Shown in pieces: positions 17,301 to 25,619 of a stretch of 64,000 nucleotides of DNA. Each line of letters begins with the position of its first letter. Position 1 is the first letter of the stretch. The DNA is from Methanomassiliicoccales archaeon LGM-RCC1 (GTDB lineage Archaea; Thermoplasmatota; Thermoplasmata; Methanomassiliicoccales; Methanomethylophilaceae). Below the pieces are notes generated by a model. The model saw nothing but the letters and a program-made list of their open reading frames with translations. It made no database searches and was not told where the DNA came from. Both the position numbers and the translations under genes were made by a program. The DNA is taken from the NCBI GenBank assembly GCA_030168575.1, contig CP115555.1, positions 248,001-312,000 on the forward strand. The letters run 5' to 3'.

Positions 17301-18338
17301 ATGATAAGATTCGGTCCAGCGGGAATCCCACTCTCTTGTAAAGGTCGCACACTCCAGGACGGCATCGAGGATGTCCACAACCTGAGCCTCAGCGCTCTGG
17401 AGATCCAAATGGTAAGGTCCAACGCATACGCCAGGCCTGCCGACGAGGAGGAGGTTGGAATGACCTTGAAGGATGTCGAGGAAGGATTCGTCCTTGAGAT
17501 CGACAGGGACGGGGAGATCATCATAGACCCCGATGAGCCCATCGAGGAGGATGACGACCTCATCTACATGCCCGCAGGCGTCTCGGACACGTTCGGAGAC
17601 CTCTTCTGGACCAACGAGATGGCGAAGAGGCTGGACGTCAACCTGTCCATCCACACGCCCTACTACATGGACCTCGGATCCAACACGGAACTCACGGACC
17701 ACTGCATCAACAGCATCAGGCACGCCGCGATCATCCTGAATGCGCTGGGCGGGGACGTAGTCGTCACCAGCCTCGGGATCTACCCGCAGGACGCGGACCG
17801 TGATGAGATCGACGACAACATCAGGAACAACGTCGCGGACATCATGGGCTGGTGGGAGGAGAGCGGACTCACCCCCAGGCTCGGAATCGAAATCACCGGA
17901 CAGGACGATGTGTTCGGATCTTTGGAGCAGGTGCTGGACCTGTGCGACGAGATCCCCGGTACCATGCCCGTCATGAACTTCTCACACCACCATTCACGCA
18001 CCAACGGCTCACTCCTCGAGATCGACGACTTCTTGAATGTCCTCGAGCAGATCGAGCCCTACTGCGACGGAAGGATCCACACGGCATTCGCCGGTGTCGA
18101 GTACACCGAGGGAAACGAGAAGAGGCTCACCCCGATCAAGAAAGGAAACCTCAAGTTCGAACCCCTGGCAGAAGCTCTTGTCGAGATGAAGCCCAATGCG
18201 ACGATCATCTCCACATCGCCTCTCCTCGAGCACGATGCGATGTACATGAAGATCATCCACGAGAGGGTGCTGGCGAAGAAAGTGGCTAAGGACCTCAAGG
18301 AAAAGAAGAAGGCCGAAGCCGCAGCTGCCGGTGAGTGA
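17301..18338 (+). CDS. Endonuclease IV-like (AP endonuclease 2 family) TIM-barrel protein
   Basis: The 345-residue protein begins IRFGPAGIPLSCKGRTLQDG and has metal-site-like histidines in LSIHTPYYMDLGS, NFSHHHSRTNG and GRIHTAFAGVEYTEG, with acidic residues in GIEITGQDD. This is the pattern of the xylose-isomerase-like/AP endonuclease 2 superfamily used by endonuclease IV, which cuts abasic sites. The tail is a charged Lys/Ala/Glu helix. Family members can also be sugar isomerases, so exact activity is not certain. hxlB overlaps its stop by 8 bases. Confidence 0.75.
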   Translation: MIRFGPAGIPLSCKGRTLQDGIEDVHNLSLSALEIQMVRSNAYARPADEEEVGMTLKDVEEGFVLEIDRDGEIIIDPDEPIEEDDDLIYMPAGVSDTFGDLFWTNEMAKRLDVNLSIHTPYYMDLGSNTELTDHCINSIRHAAIILNALGGDVVVTSLGIYPQDADRDEIDDNIRNNVADIMGWWEESGLTPRLGIEITGQDDVFGSLEQVLDLCDEIPGTMPVMNFSHHHSRTNGSLLEIDDFLNVLEQIEPYCDGRIHTAFAGVEYTEGNEKRLTPIKKGNLKFEPLAEALVEMKPNATIISTSPLLEHDAMYMKIIHERVLAKKVAKDLKEKKKAEAAAAGE

Positions 18339-18879
18339 TTTGAAGATCCCGTCCGACCTTATCTCCTACTGCGAGAAGGCATTGTCCGATGTCGACATCT
18401 CCCTGGAGGAGCAGCTTATAGACTCCATACTGGCAAGCAGAAGGGTCTTCATCTACGGTTCCGGAAGGTCCGGGCTCATAGGTCAGCTTTTCGCGGTCCG
18501 TCTCATACAGCTCGGTATCGATGTGCACTTCGTCGGAGAGATGACAACGCCCATCATCACCCAGGACGACCTCACCCTGCTTATCTCCAACACGGGAAGG
18601 ACATCATCGGTGGTTCAGACTGCCGAGATCGCCAGAAGGGTCGTAGGTTCCAAGGTGATATCCATCACAGGAAAGAAGGACTGCGACCTGGCCAGGACCT
18701 CGGACGTGACCATAGCGTTCAACATCGTGGAGAACGAGGAGACCAAGAGGATCGCTCCCCTCGGAACAATCTTCGAGGACACCGCGCATCTCTTCTTCGA
18801 ATGCGTGGTCAGAGACATCATGAAGAAGCAGAACATCTCCGAGGAGGAGATGCGCAGCAGGCACGCTATTTGGGTCTGA
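18331..18879 (+). CDS. hxlB: 6-phospho-3-hexuloisomerase (SIS domain)
   Basis: The 182-residue SIS-domain protein has the sugar-phosphate-binding motif VFIYGSGRSGLIGQLFAVRL, LLISNTGRTSSVVQTAEIAR, and the C-terminal IAPLGTIFEDTAHLFFE seen in PHI enzymes. In archaea PHI converts 3-hexulose 6-phosphate and fructose 6-phosphate and, with hexulose-phosphate synthase, produces pentose phosphates or fixes formaldehyde. No HPS gene is in the window. The GTG at 18331 lies inside the preceding coding sequence. Confidence 0.88.
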   Translation: MSDLKIPSDLISYCEKALSDVDISLEEQLIDSILASRRVFIYGSGRSGLIGQLFAVRLIQLGIDVHFVGEMTTPIITQDDLTLLISNTGRTSSVVQTAEIARRVVGSKVISITGKKDCDLARTSDVTIAFNIVENEETKRIAPLGTIFEDTAHLFFECVVRDIMKKQNISEEEMRSRHAIWV

Positions 18880-19245
18880 TCATTCCTGGAAGAGCACCGT
18901 GGCATCGTCCACTGTATCGGATACCTTGTACATCGAGAACTGGTGCGCATAGACATCGACCTTCATCAGGATTCCCGACTGCATCTTCGACTTGAACAGC
19001 CTCAGATCGTTCTCGGAGGGCTCGGTACCGCCCTCGTTCGATGCCACGCAAAGGCCTATGGCAGGCTCCCCGCCAATACCGCGGATCACCATGAATCTAC
19101 CCTGGGCATCATCGCTGCTCTCTCCCATGAGGATGATGCCTGCGGCATCGCTCTCCAGCAGCATGGAATCCATTGTCTCTAGAATCTTACCTAGGATCGA
19201 TTCCGTCAGGAGCACATCGGCGTTGGTGCCCAATCTGTTCGCCAT
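18880..19245 (-). CDS. JAMM/MPN-like protein lacking the catalytic histidines
   Basis: The 121-residue protein has the layout of short archaeal JAB/JAMM peptidases: an N-terminal helix (LLTESILGKILETM), strand GIILMGES, then GLCVASNEGGTEPSENDLRLFKS. In active relatives this last region reads HSHP followed by a few residues and PSEEDLxLF. Here the serine (S77) and aspartate (D80) are kept but the HSH is VAS (67-69) and the N-terminal glutamate is not evident. A non-enzymatic MPN fold is inferred. It follows a ubiquitin-like gene on the same strand by 35 bases. Assignment is by motif reading only. Confidence 0.55.
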   Translation of the reverse strand: MANRLGTNADVLLTESILGKILETMDSMLLESDAAGIILMGESSDDAQGRFMVIRGIGGEPAIGLCVASNEGGTEPSENDLRLFKSKMQSGILMKVDVYAHQFSMYKVSDTVDDATVLFQE

Positions 19246-19280
19246 GATACGTCATGCAGATGGTCATACAACAAACCTTC

Positions 19281-19538
19281 CTATCGTTCCGATACCTGAT
19301 AGAGGCTGGTCCTCAGCATGTTCGGATCGGGGATGATCTCCACCAGATCCCCGTCGGCCAGTTCCTCTCCTATAGTCTTCTCGAAATCCAGCAGATAGTA
19401 GTCCTTGACTAGCACGATATCGGTCTCTCCCCAGTAGTCCTCTACCGTGTCCCTGATCTCCATTATGCTCTCGTCCCCGGGCATATCCATCCTGATGCTG
19501 AAATCCCTCGTTATGTTCTTCAGTGTGAATCTGACCAT
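19281..19538 (-). CDS. Small ubiquitin-like beta-grasp protein without C-terminal Gly-Gly
   Basis: The 85-residue protein has two N-terminal strands (MVRFTLKN, DFSIRM), a helix (ESIMEIRDTVEDYWG), then IVLVKDYYLLDFEKTIGEELADGDLVEIIP, matching the order of ubiquitin's second half, where a key leucine, a turn and a DGD-type strand follow one another. It ends YQVSER, so there is no GG for conjugation. The ATG at 19538 is chosen because GGTGA lies 6 bases before it; an in-frame ATG at 19598 has no such site. It precedes the JAMM-like gene. Confidence 0.6.
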   Translation of the reverse strand: MVRFTLKNITRDFSIRMDMPGDESIMEIRDTVEDYWGETDIVLVKDYYLLDFEKTIGEELADGDLVEIIPDPNMLRTSLYQVSER

Positions 19539-19592
19539 TCGGTCACCGGGAGAAGATGCACTCATCCGTTCTTTAACCATGCAACCGCTTTC

Positions 19593-19610
19593 TAGCATCT
19601 TTAGATGCTA
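19593..19610. repeat. Perfect stem-loop between folP and the ubiquitin-like gene
   Basis: TAGCATCT and AGATGCTA are separated by TT. It lies 8 bases after folP on the leftward strand, with no T-run, so it may be a processing or regulatory hairpin and not a clear terminator. Confidence 0.45.
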
Positions 19611-19618
19611 TACTGAGG

Positions 19619-20407
19619 TCATTCGTTCATGAGGTATCCGACGGTCTTCGCGACATCGTGGACCCTGAGGATGGAGGCTCCGGAATGAGCTGCGATCGAT
19701 GATACTTTCGCAGTCACCTCATCGATGTCCTCGTCGGGATAGAATGTCTTCAGGAACCTCTTGCGGGACACCCCTGCCAGTATCGGATGGTCGCCGCCCA
19801 GGAAGGACAGGTCCTTGACGATCTCCATGTTCTGCTCCATCGTCTTGCCGAAACCGACCCCGGGATCCACTATGAGATTCTTTTTGGATATTCCTACCTC
19901 GATGGCCCTGGAGCATTGCCCGTCCAAGAACCTCCTGATGACCTCCTTGTAATCCGCCCCCATCTCGGATGAATGGGTTTCCAGAGGGGAACCGTGCATG
20001 TGGGAGATGACGACTTTCACGTCACCCTGGGAACAGGCCTCCATCATACCGTCGGCCCTCAGGCCGTTCACATCGTTGATGTAGCCGACGCCTTTGGAGA
20101 TGCAGCGCTCAGCAACCTTCGGTTTCATGGTATCCACGGAGATGGGGACATCGACGGATGGAATCAGCGCGCTCAATACGGGCTCGAGCCTTGCCCATTC
20201 TTCTTCCTCCGGGACAGGAGTGAAGCCTGGACGTGTGGATTCCGCTCCGATGTCGATGATGTCGGCACCCTGGTCTATCATTTCCAAAGCGTGCTTGACA
20301 GCGGAATCCGCATCGCTCCACCTGCCCCCGTCAGAGAAAGAATCGGGGGTCAGGTTGAGTATGCCCATCATCTGGATGGGGCTCTTGCGCCAGGACGGAA
20401 TGATCAT
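19619..20407 (-). CDS. folP: Dihydropteroate synthase
   Basis: Joins a pterin diphosphate to p-aminobenzoate in folate synthesis. The 262-residue protein has all family motifs in order: MGILNLTPDSFSDGG, DIGAESTRPG, ISVDTMKPKVA, YINDVNGL, ISHMHG, IVDPGVGFGKT and LAGVSRKRFL. The ATG at 20407 overlaps the stop of the upstream Fe-S gene by ATGA; the longer open frame inside that gene is an artefact. Methanogens mainly use tetrahydromethanopterin, so a canonical folate enzyme fits a lineage that lacks the H4MPT methyl branch, which is inference. Confidence 0.95.
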   Translation of the reverse strand: MIIPSWRKSPIQMMGILNLTPDSFSDGGRWSDADSAVKHALEMIDQGADIIDIGAESTRPGFTPVPEEEEWARLEPVLSALIPSVDVPISVDTMKPKVAERCISKGVGYINDVNGLRADGMMEACSQGDVKVVISHMHGSPLETHSSEMGADYKEVIRRFLDGQCSRAIEVGISKKNLIVDPGVGFGKTMEQNMEIVKDLSFLGGDHPILAGVSRKRFLKTFYPDEDIDEVTAKVSSIAAHSGASILRVHDVAKTVGYLMNE

Positions 20408-21504
20408 TCCATCAGCTCGTCGATTATCTCGACGAGATCCCTTACCTGGACCTTCCTGTCCCCGATGGCTGCCTGCAGGTTGTTGACGCAGAACGGACAT
20501 GTGGTGATGATCAGGTCGGCGAAGCTCGCCTCGTCCAGCCTGGTGTTGCCGATGTCCTTGGATACCTCGGGGTAGGCAGACCTGACTCCACCGCCGCCTC
20601 CGCAGCAGTGGCTGGTCTTGCGGTTGAACTCCATCTCCCTGAAGTCCAGCTTCGGGATCTTCTTGATGACCTCTCTCGGAGGCTCGAAGACCTCGCAGTG
20701 CCTGCCGAGATGGCATGGATCGTGGTAGGTCGCAACGACGCCCTCCATGGGCTTGAGCTTGAGGTCCTTCTTCGCCAGGTACTCGGTGATGTGGAGCACC
20801 TCGAACGGAACGTCGACGTACTTGGGGTACTCGATCTTGAACATCCTGTAGCAGCCTGCGCATGCCAGGACCAGTGTCTCGACTCCCAGAGCCTTGATGG
20901 CCTCTACGTTCTTCTTGAACAGCTCGGTCGTCTCCTCCTGGGGCCATCCGACCCTCTGTGCGACCGATCCGCAGCAGACCTCATCGATGGTTGTGAAGTC
21001 CTCTCCCAGCTTATCGAGGATCGACAGTGTGGCCTGGGCGGTCTTCTTGGACCTGTATGTGGCGGTGCAGCCGACGTAGTATCCGACCTTCGCCTTGTGG
21101 GGCTTCCTTCCGAGTGCCTCCTCTCTGGACTGCGTCTCGCCAAACGGGTTGCCGCATTCCATGATCTTCTCGCACATGGCCTTGTGCTTGGGCAGGATGT
21201 GGCCGTTCTTCACCAGATCTGCACGGCAGAGCTCGATGATCTCGACGATGTCGACCTTAGAGGGGCATCTCCTGACGCAGTCAGCACAGGTTGTGCATGT
21301 GTACATGTTCTGCACGAGGGCGTCATCCGGCTGGATGTCTCCGTTGAGGAGTCCGTACGTCAGCGTTATGCGTCCCCTCGACAGCGCCGAATCCCAATTG
21401 ATCGCCTTGAACGAAGGGCAGACGCTCTTGCAGAATCCGCACATCGTACAGACGTTGACCGCCTTCCTTACCTCTTCCAGGTTGTCCACTTTGAAATCGC
21501 TCAT
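20404..21504 (-). CDS. HdrD-like Fe-S oxidoreductase (two CCG domains)
   Basis: The 366-residue protein has two N-terminal 4Fe-4S motifs (CTMCGFCKSVCP and CTTCADCVRRCP), then two cysteine-rich CCG domains: the first with CTATY, EVCCGSVAQ and ACAGCYRM, the second with YHDPCHLGRHC, SHCCGGGGGVR and TTCPFCVNNL. This is the arrangement of heterodisulfide reductase subunit D and of GlcF-type subunits. It could reduce CoM-S-S-CoB, or act with LarA upstream in lactate or another hydroxyacid oxidation; context does not decide. larA ends directly upstream and folP overlaps downstream. Confidence 0.85.
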   Translation of the reverse strand: MSDFKVDNLEEVRKAVNVCTMCGFCKSVCPSFKAINWDSALSRGRITLTYGLLNGDIQPDDALVQNMYTCTTCADCVRRCPSKVDIVEIIELCRADLVKNGHILPKHKAMCEKIMECGNPFGETQSREEALGRKPHKAKVGYYVGCTATYRSKKTAQATLSILDKLGEDFTTIDEVCCGSVAQRVGWPQEETTELFKKNVEAIKALGVETLVLACAGCYRMFKIEYPKYVDVPFEVLHITEYLAKKDLKLKPMEGVVATYHDPCHLGRHCEVFEPPREVIKKIPKLDFREMEFNRKTSHCCGGGGGVRSAYPEVSKDIGNTRLDEASFADLIITTCPFCVNNLQAAIGDRKVQVRDLVEIIDELME

Positions 21505-22746
21505 TCATTCCACCCTCGGGATAGTGACGCTACCGTCCATCAGCACGATGACACGCGCCTTGGGGTTCTCCTTGAGGGCCTCGGCGACCGCATCTGCAAC
21601 CGATGGGAACGGTCTGATGTTCGCGTTTGAAAGTATCTCGGGATCAAGGTCCGTGACCGCCCAGACGGATGCCCATGTGGCGATCTCGGCCATCTTGGCC
21701 GCCTTGTGGTATCCCAGCTTGTATTCTGCCCTGAGGTTCTCCAGAACCTTGTTGGGGTCCTTCGAGCTCGAGAGCTGGTTGAGGAACGTGGGGTGGCCTA
21801 TGCCCTCCCTGCACTTGGAGACCATGATGATCTTCCCTCCCTCCTTGAGTGCCCATTTACCGTTGTCCAGCGCCTTCTGCGACTGGTAGAGGTCCACATC
21901 CATCGGGTAGGGTGCGACCGAGATGACGATGTCTCCCTTCTCCGGGATCGGGACGGAGAACACCTCGTTGGCGTATTTCACGGCCTCGTAGAACGATGCG
22001 TTCAGCTCTCCGGACACCGCCTTATAGATGTTCTGGTGCCTGTCCAGCACGGTCTCGATGGCGAAGATCTTCTTGCCCTTGACGACCTCCAGGGCATCCA
22101 TCATGTCCTCGTGGACGGGGTTGCCCTCGAGAGCGAGTGCCTGGGCCTCCTTCCTCATCGCCAGCTTGTGATTGGTCTCGACGGTCTTGAAGGATGCGAC
22201 TCCGGGAAGGAACGATTTCCTTCCTCCGGTGTATCCTGCGAAGTAGTGGGGCTCGACCGATGTTATGATCACCAGGCGGTCCGCGTCCACGGCGATCTTG
22301 TTAACCTCCATAGGAGTGCCGTTCTTGGACGTTCCGAGGAATACGCACTCGGAGTTCTTGGCGTCATGACAGATGATGCGGTCCTTCAGGTCCTTGTAGT
22401 GCTTGCCGAAGACGAAGTTGTACTCCTCCTCGGTCATGTCCCTGTGGGTCCCTGTTGCGACGAGGTACCTGGCCTTCTTCAGGTCCATCTTCTTTGAAAG
22501 AGCATCCAGAACCTTCGCTGTGGGTGTGGGGCGGGTTCCGTCGTTGACGATGAAGACGATGTCCTCTCCACCCTCGAGGAATTCCTCCATGGATCCGTAT
22601 CCCAGGGGGTAGTCGATGGATTCTCCGATCACCTTGTCGGGGTCACCGCACTCAACGTCCTTGGGGTAGTATGTTCCCACATAGTTCTCATCCGGAATGT
22701 CAACCTTCTGCACTCCGTCCTTTCCGTACTTCACGTCGATTATCAT
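21505..22746 (-). CDS. larA: LarA-family nickel-pincer-dependent racemase/epimerase
   Basis: The 413-residue protein keeps the LarA catalytic set: VNDGTRPTPT (cofactor and substrate binding), YLVATGTHRDMTEEE (first catalytic histidine) and EPHYFAGYTGGRKSFLPG (second histidine and the lysine that holds the nickel pincer cofactor). LarA racemises lactate; relatives act on other 2-hydroxyacids. The cofactor genes larB, larC and larE are not in the window. It is the first gene of a leftward set with the HdrD-like gene and folP. Confidence 0.88.
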   Translation of the reverse strand: MIIDVKYGKDGVQKVDIPDENYVGTYYPKDVECGDPDKVIGESIDYPLGYGSMEEFLEGGEDIVFIVNDGTRPTPTAKVLDALSKKMDLKKARYLVATGTHRDMTEEEYNFVFGKHYKDLKDRIICHDAKNSECVFLGTSKNGTPMEVNKIAVDADRLVIITSVEPHYFAGYTGGRKSFLPGVASFKTVETNHKLAMRKEAQALALEGNPVHEDMMDALEVVKGKKIFAIETVLDRHQNIYKAVSGELNASFYEAVKYANEVFSVPIPEKGDIVISVAPYPMDVDLYQSQKALDNGKWALKEGGKIIMVSKCREGIGHPTFLNQLSSSKDPNKVLENLRAEYKLGYHKAAKMAEIATWASVWAVTDLDPEILSNANIRPFPSVADAVAEALKENPKARVIVLMDGSVTIPRVE

Positions 22747-22837
22747 TGGACCAGGTTAGTGCATCCTTCTTCCTTTGATTAAAAACTATCGTGCGCGGGA
22801 GCAGGTTCTTTAAGACTGAGTCGCCTATAGGCACCCA

Positions 22838-23770
22838 ATGGCAATGATAGGTGACATCGGCGAGCGCCAGCTCATCCAGGACTTCAAAACGTTCATCCGC
22901 CCGGAGGGACGTGTCGGTCCTGGGGATGACGCTGCGGTGATAGACAAGGACATAGTCGTCACCACCGATGTGGTCACATTCGACAGGCATTTCCCCGTCG
23001 GGATGAGCTACGAGCAGTTCGGATGGTACGCTGCGGCGGTGAACTTCAGCGATCTGGCTGCGATGGGCGCCAGACCGATAGGCTTCACAGCTGCCCTGGC
23101 GCTGCCGCCCACCCTTGATTCGCAGGCCGCCTATGACATGATGAGCGGGATGGACCAGTGTGCGGAGTTCTGCGGCACTGGGATCGTCGGAGGGGACACC
23201 AAGAACGGTCCAGGACTGATCGCCGGAACGGCAATAGGGACTCTGGACGGAAGGGCACCCATGCTTAGGTCAGGAGCAACGCCGGGAGATGTCGTGGCCG
23301 TCACAGGACCTCTGGGAGGCCCTGCGGCGGGATTCGTAGCCATCGACAAGGGCATCGACTGCCAGGAGGCGAAGGACACGCTGTACATGCCGATCCCCCG
23401 TGTCACCGAAGGGATAGAGCTGGCAGAGTCCGGGGTCGTCACCTCGTGCATAGACCTCTCGGACGGACTGGGAACCGCATTGAATACGATATGCGAGGCA
23501 TCAGGAGTCGGGATCGATATCGAATTCAGTTTCCTTCCCCACGAGGAATTCGTGGAGGACATCTCGAAGCAGTCGGGCGTTCCGCTCGAGAAGCTGCTCT
23601 TGGGCTGGGGAGGCGAGTACGAGCTCATGTTCACCGCCGACCAGAACCGCCTGAACAAACTGTACGACGCGGAGATAGAGTTCTCCATAATCGGCATGGT
23701 CCACGAGGGGGACCGCCCGGAGCTCATACGCGACGGGAAGAGGAGCGAAATAACCTATGGCGAATATTGA
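22838..23770 (+). CDS. thiL: Thiamine-monophosphate kinase
   Basis: Phosphorylates thiamine monophosphate to thiamine diphosphate. The 310-residue PurM-like protein has GPGDDAAVIDKDIVVTTDVVTFDRHF, NFSDLAAMGARPIGFTAALALPP, GGDTKNGPG, SCIDLSDGLGTALN and WGGEYELMFTA, the usual ThiL order. The stop overlaps the start of amrS by 14 bases, so the two are translated from one message. Confidence 0.93.
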   Translation: MAMIGDIGERQLIQDFKTFIRPEGRVGPGDDAAVIDKDIVVTTDVVTFDRHFPVGMSYEQFGWYAAAVNFSDLAAMGARPIGFTAALALPPTLDSQAAYDMMSGMDQCAEFCGTGIVGGDTKNGPGLIAGTAIGTLDGRAPMLRSGATPGDVVAVTGPLGGPAAGFVAIDKGIDCQEAKDTLYMPIPRVTEGIELAESGVVTSCIDLSDGLGTALNTICEASGVGIDIEFSFLPHEEFVEDISKQSGVPLEKLLLGWGGEYELMFTADQNRLNKLYDAEIEFSIIGMVHEGDRPELIRDGKRSEITYGEY

Positions 23771-24767
23771 CAAGGTCGAGGCGAGATACTACCGCCGCGA
23801 GGGCGAATCGTTCGTTTGCGAGCTGTGCCAGCAGAAGTGCTTCATCAAGCAGGGCGAGTTCGGTTACTGCGGCACACGCAGGGCTGATGAGGACATGCTC
23901 GTCTGCAACTCCTACGGCAAGATCTCGTCCCTCTCCGTCGACCCGATTGAGAGGATGAACCTCTACCATTACAAGCCCCATTCCAAGTGCCTCTCCGTGG
24001 GCAGCGTCGGCTGCAACATGAACTGCCAATTCTGCAAGAACTACTCCTTCGCGAAACTGTCGATCGGGAAGAAGCGCGCCACGTTCAAGAGCCCGGAGGA
24101 ACTCCTCCAGATGTGCCGCGACGAGGAGATGGACACGGTCACTTTCACATACAACGAGCCGATGGTCTGGTTCGAGTACATCATGGACTTCGCGGAGGCT
24201 GCACCCGATATGCACATCGCCCTGATGACCAACGGACTAGTCAACGACGGCCCGCTGAGGGAGCTTTGCAGCGTCGTCGAGGCGATGTCTATCGATATCA
24301 AATCGTTCGACAGGAAGACGTACAAGAAGCTGTGCGATTGGGATCTGGGCGATGTTCTGATAACGGTCCGCAACGTTTATGAGAGGGGAGTCCACACTGA
24401 GCTCAACTACATCGTTATCCCCGGAGTCAACGACTCCGAGGAGGAGATCCTCGCATTCTGCAACTGGGTGAGGAGCGAGCTGTCTGTCGATGTCCCCGTC
24501 CACTTCAGCCGTTTCCAGCCGGACTACGAGATGAGGGATGTTCCCCTGACGCCCGTTGAGCTGCTGCTCCGCTGTAGGGAGATCGGCATGGAGTGCGGGC
24601 TGAACTTCGTCTATGTCGGGAACACCCTGATCGACGATGCGGACGACACCATCTGTCCGGGATGCGGAGAGGTCGTCGTGAAACGTCTCGGCTTTTCGGC
24701 CAACATCATTTCTCTGGACGGCGGCAAATGCTCCAAATGCGGCCGCGACCTGAACATGCTCAGATGA
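23757..24767 (+). CDS. amrS: AmmeMemoRadiSam system radical SAM enzyme
   Basis: The 336-residue protein has an N-terminal zinc-type CELCQQKCFIKQGEFGYCG motif, the radical SAM cluster motif CNMNCQFCKNYSFAK, FTYNEPMVWFEY, and a C-terminal zinc ribbon (CPGCGEVVVKR and CSKCGRDL). This is the AmrS family, related to pyruvate-formate-lyase activases. The partner proteins AmrA and AmrB (Memo) are not nearby. Its 3' end overlaps the convergent prepilin peptidase gene by 8 bases. The reaction is not firmly established. Confidence 0.88.
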   Translation: MANIDKVEARYYRREGESFVCELCQQKCFIKQGEFGYCGTRRADEDMLVCNSYGKISSLSVDPIERMNLYHYKPHSKCLSVGSVGCNMNCQFCKNYSFAKLSIGKKRATFKSPEELLQMCRDEEMDTVTFTYNEPMVWFEYIMDFAEAAPDMHIALMTNGLVNDGPLRELCSVVEAMSIDIKSFDRKTYKKLCDWDLGDVLITVRNVYERGVHTELNYIVIPGVNDSEEEILAFCNWVRSELSVDVPVHFSRFQPDYEMRDVPLTPVELLLRCREIGMECGLNFVYVGNTLIDDADDTICPGCGEVVVKRLGFSANIISLDGGKCSKCGRDLNMLR

Positions 24768-25569
24768 GCACGAACAGAGGACTTCCTGCTATCATCACGA
24801 TAAGGAAAGCCATCAGAACCGGCAGAAGGAAGGGGACCATCGGGGTCACGCGAACCTCTGTCTCACCAGCCTTCTCCAGACGGTCGTACACCGATACGGA
24901 ATCGTCCTTCGGTTTTATCCTCACCTTATGACCTTCCCTGATATCCTCCACAGGCCATACCAACGAAGCTCTGGCCTCGTTTATCGGTAAGACATATGTG
25001 TTGAACGAACTGTCGCCCTTCTTCGAATTCCTCATGACGACCGGGATCATGAACAGAAGCGAGAACAGCAGTGCGAATAACAGCGTGGAGAAAACCGGGT
25101 TGAACACGAATCCAGCTGGATAGATCGGCTGCCATATCAGACATCCGAACTCCGCATAGACCGGATACACCATGGACAGCGACACCAACGCCTTGACATC
25201 GGCGCCCCCTTTGACCAGTCCTGCGAAGTGCAGACCTATGACGATGAGGGCCATCAATGCTGAGACCAGATGCGATGGATCGGATGACACCCAATAACAG
25301 GCGATCATGACCGTCAGGAAAGCGATGATTACTATCCCGGACATCCTGCCCTCGACCTTCGGACTGAACATGAACATCGCGATCATCAGGTATCCGACGG
25401 CTGAGAGCAGTCCCTCGGATAGCGATCCGGATGAGAATCCGAACGTAGCACCGATGACCAACATGACTATCCACAACAGATCGGGCACCTCCCTGCTGCG
25501 CACATCGAACACGGCAGCCAAGACAAGGATTGCCGAAACGGCCGCGAACACCGTCATGGATGCTAGCAT
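24760..25569 (-). CDS. Prepilin/preflagellin peptidase, A24 family
   Basis: A polytopic aspartic peptidase of 269 residues. The first catalytic aspartate is in AAVFDVRSREVPDLLW, and the second in the family GxGD-type site, here GGADVKALVSLS. Several membrane segments follow, with a cytoplasmic loop of about 60 residues. Family members process type IV pilin or archaellin signal peptides; no pilin gene is in the window. The start at 25569 is 25 bases from an AT tract that also faces the divergent mscS gene. An internal ATG at 25557 is also possible. Confidence 0.83.
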   Translation of the reverse strand: MLASMTVFAAVSAILVLAAVFDVRSREVPDLLWIVMLVIGATFGFSSGSLSEGLLSAVGYLMIAMFMFSPKVEGRMSGIVIIAFLTVMIACYWVSSDPSHLVSALMALIVIGLHFAGLVKGGADVKALVSLSMVYPVYAEFGCLIWQPIYPAGFVFNPVFSTLLFALLFSLLFMIPVVMRNSKKGDSSFNTYVLPINEARASLVWPVEDIREGHKVRIKPKDDSVSVYDRLEKAGETEVRVTPMVPFLLPVLMAFLIVMIAGSPLFVLI

Positions 25570-25589
25570 GGGTCGATAATCGGCACTTC

Positions 25590-25599
25590 TTATTTTTAA
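25590..25599. promoter_or_regulatory. Shared TATA tract for two divergent, probably leaderless genes
   Basis: TTATTTTTAA is the only strong AT tract in the 50 bases between the starts at 25569 (minus) and 25620 (plus), and its centre is 25.5 bases from each. Each gene would start transcription at its first codon. Confidence 0.5.
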
Positions 25600-25619
25600 T
25601 GGGTAGCCTATAACGCAGT

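Noticed and set aside
20608-21630. Long plus-strand open frame of 340 codons
   Set aside because: It runs antisense across the HdrD-like gene and folP, has a high-GC third-position artefact composition and no recognisable motif.
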